Shown here: positions 56,715 to 64,000 of the stretch, in pieces
Layout of the letters: each line of letters begins with the position of its first letter
Position numbering within the stretch: the first letter of the stretch is position 1
DNA from: Orbilia blumenaviensis
Lineage: Eukaryota > Ascomycota > Orbiliomycetes > Orbiliales > Orbiliaceae
Length of the DNA stretch: 64,000 nucleotides
Reading direction: 5' to 3'
NCBI GenBank assembly: GCA_036872755.1
Contig: JAVHNS010000003.1
Location: 1,550,001-1,614,000 of the forward strand
Notes under the pieces: model-generated
The model's database searches: none
Told to the model about the DNA's origin: nothing
Seen by the model: the letters and a program-made list of their open reading frames with translations, nothing else
Program-made: the position numbers and the translations under genes

Positions 56715-58471
56715 GATGTAAATATATGGATAAGATGTCGACTTGATCGGACTAAATGGTGGAGAAGTTGGGATTTAGAGACTTATGATATCCTCGACGG
56801 TATTTAAGGCCCTGCGATAGGCGGGGATAATCTGAAAGGACCAGCTTGACAAAAACTGGGTAATGTTGGGTGTCGTCTAGCCAATTACACGATCTGCATA
56901 CCAGAAATCCTGGGGGGGTGTTCAGCTTTTAGCTGTTGGATGAATAATCCGGGAACCTCCGTATGACGCGCGCATTAGCCTGGTGCGCGAACGTTAAGCT
57001 ATTGGGTATGAGCATATGAGGTCAGTTACATAAGGTGCGGATACAGGAACTCCCGTACCAAAATGTATTTTTTTCCCCCTCTCTTTCCTCCTCACATGGA
57101 TCACCTTCTCACAAGCTCTTAGGAATCCCTCCAAATTTTTGTTCAAGCGGGACTGCAAGCTCAAGCTACAGATTTTGAGCCGTGGCAGGCTTAATTGAAA
57201 ACTTGTAGGCGCAAGACCTGTGGGTCTCCATCTGGATACGATGCTGCATGACTGGGGGTCATGCATTCGAACCCTTGTCGTGGGGGAAACTCAGGTATGG
57301 GGAAAACACAAAATGCCATGACAAGCGCATACTTCATGGCACAAACATGCAGCAGTTCAGCCAAAGCATGCAAATACAGCGCTGTAGAGCTCAAGCAGGC
57401 GTATGTACCTATGTATGGAGAAAATTAAATTAAATTCTGGAAGCTGGTGGTTATCCAAGTCGATGCCTCGGATTTGCTATGGTTGCAGGTGTGTCAATAC
57501 TAAGCTTAGATTCCGCCTTCAGCAAAACCGCAAGCAGTATCTGGGGCACACGACCTCAAAGGTGCCTCCAACAGCTCAACACATTCGAATCCCTATCCCC
57601 TGGCAGTGAACTGATATAGGTATATATCTCGGTATATAGGTAATATCGGTGCTTATTGTTCGTCAACGTGAATTACATTCAAATATTGAAGCTAACTGAA
57701 AGTGACTACAGGGTTATATATATGTGTATGTACATACTGCCAACCACAATAGCTGATATCTAAAGGTTTCTGACTTCTAGAATTGTCTCGCAGGGGTAGA
57801 CTTTGACATGCGACTTCTAGTTCTAGGTATGGCATCAAGCAGCATTCCGTAAGCTTATAGCTTATGTAGCGCATGGATCGTGTAAGCTGATCAGCCCAAT
57901 ACGCCATACTCATTCTCGGCCTGCGCCCGCCTAGCTAGCTCCAGTAAATGGGAATTCCTAGATACAACGGGTCACTAGATAAGACGACTCTGGGCTCCAG
58001 CATAGTACTTAAGTATGCATTATGGTGTTAGATTCCGTGCTACTGTATACATGTAAGAGACTAGATTTTTAATTTAATTTCAAGGGAAGTAATCGTACGT
58101 GCTCGATGTTTACGTTTCTCTAAAATAATCGCAGCACTATAAGTTAAAAATTCTAGACCAGTGCATGGAGAAAAGAAAACCCAAACGGCGATAGAGCTAG
58201 AGTCACTGGCCGCGTATCACAAGCAACGTTGCAACGAGACTACACGGTTAGAATTTAGGTTTAGAACGCTTCTAGGCATATCTATCAAATTTGCAAAGCT
58301 AATTAAGTACTTCGACATTTATTTTGTTTAGCCAAAAAAAAGGCTCCAGACCGAGCCGTGTTTGATTTTATATATGTACATTAGGACCATTTAATCTGGT
58401 ACATCGAATCTGGAATACATTCGAATAAGTTATAGAATTATATCCGATATCCTCTAGTTTAAGGCTATGGA
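56715..58471. other. Spacer upstream of the decarboxylase-like gene
   Basis: A 1.76-kb AT-rich spacer. It holds a small perfect inverted repeat (TGCATGA and TCATGCA around TCATGCA-free loop, 57245..57265) next to a tRNA B-box-like string on the minus strand at 57263..57273, but no tRNA cloverleaf. No gene is recognised. Confidence 0.5.
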
Positions 58472-60268
58472 TCAAGTTTGTCGCTCGAAAATATAAACAG
58501 TCAAATAAACCTCAATGTCCATCGACGGTGACTTCCATCCCCAATGCTGCTGTTTATTAGCTAACTTCCACCCATTAGGTGGTGGATTACAGAACATCTT
58601 CTCCATAATCGATAAATGGTTGTGTCCGACCATATTTGAAGCAGGTGGGCCGCTCTTAATGAGCTTCTCGTTATAGGCATCCGGAATTTTATCAATACTC
58701 ACGACAAGAGACTTGCGCGCGAGCTGAAAAGCCCGTACCATAGTCATCGTGAAATCTTCCGGTGTTAGGAAGTACAGCATTGAAAAAGCGACAATGTGGT
58801 CGAATGGACCGATCGTAGGGATGATAGATTGAACTGTGCCGATATGGACTTTTCTGTATGCCCCCGTTTTCTGGCTCACGTCAGCCATTCCCTTGGATAA
58901 CTCGATACCTGTAAGATCAAAACTGCGATCTTGGGGTGTTTTCTTCTTTGGCCCTAATGACAACGGCGCTTCATCACCAGACTCGGAGCTCGACTCCGAC
59001 TCCGACTCCGGGGGCGTTATCTGTTGCATTTTTTGGACTAACGCGCGACCGAATAACCCGGTGCCCGAGCCCAGCTCGAGAATTGTCCCTTTAGAATAGT
59101 TGATACGAGATATTACACTGCTAAAAATTCTAAAATGCTGGTACACCGGCTCAACCGCCTCATCGTACGTCGAACTAAAATTGTCGAATTCCTCCCCTAC
59201 AGCCTTTGTAGTCTCGCAGGGTCGCCTCCATAGCATATGGCTTGCGATTAAGGTATTTATTAAGGCTGGATGCCCTCCCGGGAAGGATTCCCGAATAGTG
59301 TGATCTTCCCAATCATAAGTAGGGGGTAGAAATATCGCCGGCATTGGGTTGACTTCAATGACAACCGGTTCCCCTTGTCCGGGACGTGGAACCCGGATAT
59401 CCACATTAGTCCAGTTTTGACCGGCCATCTTATTGACTTTCCATGCCTGGACAGAGATCTCTTGAAGCTTTTTAAATAGAATAGGGTCTTCCTCATATTT
59501 AAGTAGCGCTACCCCTGTCTCGGGATTAAATTCGGTTTCAAAGGTAAGAAAGTCTTCGTACGGCGTAAACCCCGAAGGATAGACATATTTTTTCTGGATT
59601 CAAGGGTACCGGGCAGTCTCCAACCTCGATAACAATGACAGAATAGTCCCACCCAGGAATATACTCCTGCACAACTAGATCAGCAGGGATAGAGACTCCA
59701 TCGACTACCATCGAGGAGACGCTAGCTGTAGACAAGCCCTTCGAAATGGCAGCCAGAGCTCGTCCAGAAGCCATTTCTGTATCGAGGTTGGCAAGGCGTT
59801 CCACCAGTTCGTCACGATTGGAACACCGTGACTTAAATGAAATAAACTGACTTCCACAGCTAGTGGCGGGCTTGATGAAGAGGGGGTACTGAGGAGTAGC
59901 GGTATCAGCCGCCAGGCTGGCACCAGGGATACGAGGATAGCCTGCCTGGCGAGCAGCCTCATAAAATCATTCTTGCTGCGTTCAAGAACAATGCTTCGTT
60001 GGCCAATGGATGGAAGGTCAAAGCTTTCAAAATACTTGCATTCGTCAATGCCTGCGAGGTCATCTTCATACTGTCCCCACATGAAGTTGAAGTAGAAATC
60101 GTAGCCCTTGGCAATGGCCTCGTCTATCTGCTCCTTGGCAGTGCGCTTGTGGACCCAGACATGTTCAAACGTATGCTGATCGGTGAACTTCCCTGGATCT
60201 TGAACAGGGCTGTGCTCCCCGATTGGAGTCGGGCTGGTAAAGGCGGACTGAAGGACACAGATTCTCAT
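58472..60268 (-). CDS. ATP-grasp ligase / methyltransferase fusion, frame broken twice
   Basis: A gene for about 598 residues. Residues 1-330 are an ATP-grasp enzyme of the D-Ala-D-Ala-ligase type: start MRICVLQSAFTSPTP at 60268, IKPATSCGSQFIS, VVQEYIPGWDYSV, and the metal-binding NVDIRV and VVIEVNPMP. Residues about 350-598 are a class I SAM-dependent methyltransferase (ILELGSGTGLFGRAL near 396, then FDHIVAFSMLYFL), with an acidic/serine insert (SESESSSESGDEA) inside it. The frame is not continuous. At the four-base run 59963..59966 the protein jumps frame (SKNDF to YEAARQAGYPRIPG), and at the six-base run 59588..59593 it jumps back (PLNPEK to YVYPSGFTPYEDF). The two shifts cancel and no intron explains either. 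It is either a recent pseudogene or carries two homopolymer sequencing errors. ATP-grasp enzymes ligate carboxylates to amines; a small-peptide or amino-acid product is likely but unknown. Confidence 0.75.
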
Positions 60269-61474
60269 CCTATATGACAAAAGGCGGCTGCTCGTGTTTG
60301 TATAAGCAATTGATAAGAATATGAGATAAAATAAGGATAAATGTCTTCCTGATGGAGGGTTCAAGAGGATCCAATGGGCAAGATGTAGGTGAATAGGTAC
60401 TTCAACAGATAATTATAAGTTGAGGGAGTGATCGAGCGGGTGGATATATACCTTATATAAGTATGTATAGCTCGAGAACCCGTGTCCAGGCGAAAATATC
60501 TTATATAATCAATTTTTCCATACAGACTCCTAGCTGTGCAGCTGTGGCCATGCGGACGGTCTCCCTTTTTATATAGTACACTCTGCGCCAGGACCCATAA
60601 CAAATAGACCTACCGTTTCCTCGACTCGGGTTTACGATTCCGAGCCCAGGTCTATTACGCCAATTAGCCAATTTGTCAAGGGAAAAAAAAAATCTGTTAG
60701 CTTGCAGCCATGAACGGGTATCCCGGGAAGTGGTTGTCGACGTCCATTGATTTCTCAATTACCAACCCGGTAGCGATCCAAGAGCCACTTAGTTACAACG
60801 TTGACCGTAGCCGACTTTTACTAGGGAATCAATTAGCCTTAGCTAGCCTCTAATCGAGCACATTACAGTGTATGAATGCACTCTGATTCAATATTAACAT
60901 AGCACTAGCAATTAGCGCATTATATAACTTGCTAACTGGTAGCATAAGGACTCTTAATTGGGGAATCTTTGTAGGCGCTCCTGGCTGTTGTTATATTCAA
61001 GATTCACCTGCATGTGGTTCTCATATCTGGCTAGCCTTATGCATGTTTTACACGTTTTCCAGGTCGGGTAGCTGCGCTGGTACCATGATTCCAAGTCAAT
61101 ACTGGTATATTATATTATAGTATAGTATACATCTAATATACTCCTCGATATAGCCACGAGTAGCCTCAAGTTAATGACAAGTAAAATTTTATCCTGCAAT
61201 TGCAATGTTGTAGATTCCTTAATTCCATTTGTTCTGGGCGCTGGCAGGATCAGGATCGGGATCGAGCACGGCAGAGCTGCAAAATCTGATACTTGAACGG
61301 AGCAAGTCGAAGCGAGCCAAACATGCAAAACCTCAACTGAGAAACACCATACCACCCCACTTCGCGATAAACCCCCCCCCCCTCTGTTAAACGGCAGACA
61401 CGAGAAACAACTCCACCAGGTCATTAGTGTTAAACCAATACTCCAGAATACCATTCACCAAAGAAACAGTCAAA
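60269..61474. other. Divergent spacer, ATP-grasp fusion / TBCA
   Basis: A 1.2-kb spacer with both promoters. It includes a C-rich run just after 61370. No supported gene. Confidence 0.5.
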
Positions 61475-61991
61475 ATGCCGCCGCCATCTGCGCTCAAGAT
61501 CAAGACCTCAAGCGTTACACGCTTAATAAAGGAGGAGCAGAGTTATCACAAGGAACTCGTGTCCCAGAAAGCCAGACTACAGAGGATGGAAGACAACAAT
61601 GAGGATGAATACGAAATAAAACAACAAGTATGGCATAATGCGACCCTTGTTTTGGAGATATCGTAGGAGAGACTAAATGGATCTAATTCTCTTTTCACGT
61701 CCTACAGAAAAAAGTTGTCGTAGAGACAGAGCAGATGATTCCCACGGTACAAGCGAAGTTGGAACAGGCCGTTGAAGCGTTGGAGCTGCAGTTGGTAGGA
61801 TTTATCTCCTAGGTTCCTCCATGCTAGGTAATAGGTCTCTTGAAAACGATGCTAATTCCTATCGATAGGAGGTGGTCGAGGAAGACACGGACGAGAAGAA
61901 GGCCGCTACCCTGGCCATCGAAGAGGCCAGAAAGGTGTACGAAGGGCAGCCTTCGTCGGTCGGTAACAGTTTATTCACAGATGCTTCATAA
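61475..61991 (+). CDS. TBCA: Tubulin-folding cofactor A
   Basis: Predicted 120 residues, the family size (yeast homologue Rbl2). Exons 61475..61627, 61708..61794 and 61869..61991; both introns are phase 0, with branch sites CTAAT and acceptors CTACAG and CGATAG. The protein is all helical: MPPPSALKIKTSSVTRLIKE, then a helix-rich KLEQAVEALELQL and EEARKVYEGQ. Cofactor A binds beta-tubulin after its release from the CCT chaperonin and passes it along the tubulin-folding pathway in the cytosol. The start is preceded by CAAAATG, a good fungal context; a longer frame upstream lacks family similarity. Confidence 0.9.
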
Positions 61992-62370
61992 GGGCGGGCA
62001 TATGCTATTCTAGTTACGATATCTTTATGCAATGTTCATAGCACGGCGTCATCGGGTCTCTCTGGCAATAGATTATGTTGCAAGCCTAATCTTAGCAATA
62101 CTTAGTTCAAGCTTCGAACGTTCCCAAGGTTAATACGTTTACTGACTACAATGAGATATAGATAACCATCAAACACCCAGTTTCATTAATTTTTAGACTT
62201 AAGTATTAAATCCCGAAAGAATATCCGCCAGCGCTATGTATATGTACGTATGTGCGTGTGCCACCCAGAAAATGCCGAAAAAATAGGTAAAAGGACGTTA
62301 AAAAGGAAATTCATTATTATTACATTATCCAACTCATCACACCAAAAATACTTTTGCATCCACCATCTCT
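61992..62370. other. Convergent 3' spacer
   Basis: The 3' flanks of TBCA and the cysteine-repeat gene. Nothing else seen. Confidence 0.5.
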
Positions 62371-63564
62371 TTACAAGACGAAAGCAGCAACAACAGCACC
62401 GACCAATCCAACAACACCAACGTTCTTCTTGTTGGCAGCACCGGTGTAAGTTGGGACAAGGGTAGGTGGGACGGTGGCGGTGCCGTTTCCACCATAGGTT
62501 GGAGCAGCAGTGGTCAAGGAAGTAGATGGCTTAAGACCGTTGCAGAAACCCTGGTTGCAGGTGTTGAAGGCACACTGAGCATCGGAAGTGCAAGAGGCCT
62601 GGAAGTTACCGCAGGCTGGGATGAGCATGGAGTTGGTAGCATAGCACTGAGCACCGTTGGCACACTGTTCGCTGGAAGAGCAAGTGGCACCGAGAGGAAG
62701 AGATCCAGCTGGGGCAGTGACGGTTGGGATTGGTGGGGTGTTACCGCCAGTAGTGGTTGGGGCAGCAGTCTCAGATCCGGAAGGCTTCAGGCCATTGCAG
62801 AGACCGTTGTTGCAAATATTGAAAGCACATTGGGCGTCAGATTTGCATTCAGCATTGAAGTTACCGCATCGTCGGATCAACATAGCATTGCTAGCCCAGC
62901 ATTGAGCACCTCCAGCGCACTGTTCGGTAGTTGCACACTCGGCACCGAGCTCGAGGGTTCCAGGAGCGGCAGTGACAGTTGGCTCTGGGGCGCCGCTTGG
63001 GCCGGGAGCGTCAGTTGGAGCGGCGGTGGTGGTAGTAAGGAACCCATTGCAAAGGCCATTATTGCAAGAGTTGAATGCACAGTGGGCGTCAGATTTGCAT
63101 TCAGCATTGAAGTTACCGCATCGTCGGATCAACATAGCATTGCTGGCCCAGCATTGAGCACCTCCAGCGCACTGTTCGGTAGTTGCGCACTCAGCACCGA
63201 GTGCAAGAGTCCCTGGTGCAGCAGTGACAGTTGGCTCGGGAGCACCGCTTGGGCCGGGGGCGTCGGTTGGGGCAGCAGTGGTAGTAGTAGATACGAATCC
63301 ATTGCAAAGGCCGTTATTGCAAGAGTTGAATGCACAGTGTGCATCGGACTTGCACGAGGCGTTGAAGTTACCGCATCGTCGAATAAGCATGGCATTGCTG
63401 GCCCAACATTCAGCTCCACCAGCACATTGTTCTGTCGTAGCGCACTCTGCACCGAGTTCGAGGGTCCCTGGTGCAGCAGTAACAGTTGGCTCAGGAGCGC
63501 CACTTGCACCTTGAGCAGAGACGTAGGCGAGGGCAGTCGCAAGGAGGAAGATTGAGGAACGCAT
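62371..63564 (-). CDS. GPI-type surface protein with four eight-cysteine repeats
   Basis: Single-exon gene for 397 residues. A signal peptide covers about residues 1-17 (MRSSIFLLATALAYVSA). Four cysteine-rich modules follow, from about residues 22, 107, 191 and 275, each with eight cysteines in the same spacing (first module C41, C47, C53, C64, C71, C77, C82, C87) and the signature SNAMLIRRCGNFNA. Linkers are threonine/proline/alanine-rich and probably O-glycosylated. The C-terminus (NVGVVGLVGAVVAAFVL), preceded by small residues, is a typical GPI-attachment signal. Modules 1-3 are nearly identical at the DNA level; module 4 is diverged. The protein is therefore expected at the cell wall or plasma membrane outer face. 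I do not recognise the module as a named domain; adhesion or wall function is an inference only. Confidence 0.85.
   Translation of the reverse strand: MRSSIFLLATALAYVSAQGASGAPEPTVTAAPGTLELGAECATTEQCAGGAECWASNAMLIRRCGNFNASCKSDAHCAFNSCNNGLCNGFVSTTTTAAPTDAPGPSGAPEPTVTAAPGTLALGAECATTEQCAGGAQCWASNAMLIRRCGNFNAECKSDAHCAFNSCNNGLCNGFLTTTTAAPTDAPGPSGAPEPTVTAAPGTLELGAECATTEQCAGGAQCWASNAMLIRRCGNFNAECKSDAQCAFNICNNGLCNGLKPSGSETAAPTTTGGNTPPIPTVTAPAGSLPLGATCSSSEQCANGAQCYATNSMLIPACGNFQASCTSDAQCAFNTCNQGFCNGLKPSTSLTTAAPTYGGNGTATVPPTLVPTYTGAANKKNVGVVGLVGAVVAAFVL
62740..63501 (-). repeat. In-gene tandem repeat of about 255 bases
   Basis: Three consecutive near-identical units within the cysteine-repeat gene, starting at about 63501, 63246 and 62994 on the minus strand. 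Differences are mostly single bases, such as LELGAE against LALGAE and NASCK against NAECK. This points to recent duplication or ongoing gene conversion between units. Confidence 0.8.
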
Positions 63565-64000
63565 ATTGATATTAAAAAATTCTAGTAATTATTTAAAATA
63601 AAAAAGAGACTTTGTATTGGAATCGAAAGAAAAGAATCGAGAACGACGGAAAGCAGTTGGAATTAACGAATGCTTTTAAATTTCAAGTTCGGATATCGAT
63701 AGCTATAACGATTGTTGATAGTGAGAATGAGAGTAGAATTTACCTTGGGATGGGGATATGACTTCAACTTATACCAAATCGTTCCCCTCAACGTTACAAC
63801 GGCAAAAAAGAAAAGCCTTGGACGCCGTGCCTTGACGATCGGGGATGTTTACGCTTTGCTGGTTGGGAATGGACGGATTCTTCACGTCGTCCGCTAATAA
63901 TAGACGCTCCCCTGCACCCATGGCCAACGTTAAGATTCGGGTGACCACTGGCCCAAGCCTAGCCCGGCGACACTAACGAATTTGGTGAAAAAACACGGAA
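63565..64000. other. Upstream region of the cysteine-repeat gene
   Basis: The promoter side of the cysteine-repeat gene up to the window edge. A 61-codon plus-strand frame at 63712..63897 is unsupported. Confidence 0.5.

Noticed and set aside
57245..57273. tRNA or tRNA-derived SINE
   Set aside because: There is a B-box-like string on the minus strand and a small hairpin, but no A-box, acceptor stem or cloverleaf could be built.
62830..63555. 241-codon plus-strand frame opposite the cysteine-repeat gene
   Set aside because: It is the antisense shadow of the tandem repeats; it lacks the signal peptide and cysteine logic that the minus-strand frame shows.

Overview
The window is nuclear DNA of a filamentous ascomycete (Pezizomycotina). 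The evidence is short introns with GTATGT/GTAAGT-type donors, CTAAC/CTGAC-type branch sites and TAG/CAG acceptors; AT-rich spacers; and ascomycete genes such as an RGS-LOV photoreceptor, an Ecm33-like wall protein, Dbp3, Atg7 and Rna15/CstF-64. The expanded F-box family and overall protein style would suit an Orbiliomycete (nematode-trapping group), but that is an impression and was not tested. I can support 19 protein genes and no rRNA, tRNA, CRISPR array or intact transposon.

Layout. 0.5-9.4 kb: four tandem plus-strand F-box paralogues, each with three coding exons and the same two intron phases; a foldback/MITE-like element lies between the third and fourth. 10.3-15.7 kb: a giant disordered protein on the minus strand (possibly eisosomal), followed by 4.6 kb of simple-sequence-rich DNA with no supported gene. 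20.3-25.5 kb: an Ecm33-like membrane protein converging on a disordered polyQ protein. 27.9-29.4 kb: a fifth F-box paralogue, inverted. 30.2-33.1 kb: the RGS-LOV blue-light receptor. 36.9-55.3 kb: a gene-rich block, almost all minus strand: DBP3, a nucleoside-phosphorylase/ricin-lectin fusion, CstF-64, ATG7, a multi-pass membrane protein, an ABHD12-like hydrolase and an acyl-protein-thioesterase-like enzyme, then RPL18 on the plus strand. 55.9-63.6 kb: an acetoacetate-decarboxylase-like protein, an ATP-grasp/methyltransferase fusion with two frame breaks, tubulin cofactor A, and a GPI-type protein made of four eight-cysteine repeats.

The genes do not form one pathway. Housekeeping genes (ribosome, rRNA processing, mRNA 3' end, autophagy, tubulin folding) are mixed with lineage-type genes (F-box cluster, phosphorylase/lectin fusion, ATP-grasp/methyltransferase fusion, cysteine-repeat wall protein). 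The phosphorylase/lectin fusion and the ATP-grasp/methyltransferase fusion are the best candidates for something little described. Exon models were built by hand from splice signals, reading phase and family fit; none is backed by transcript data.
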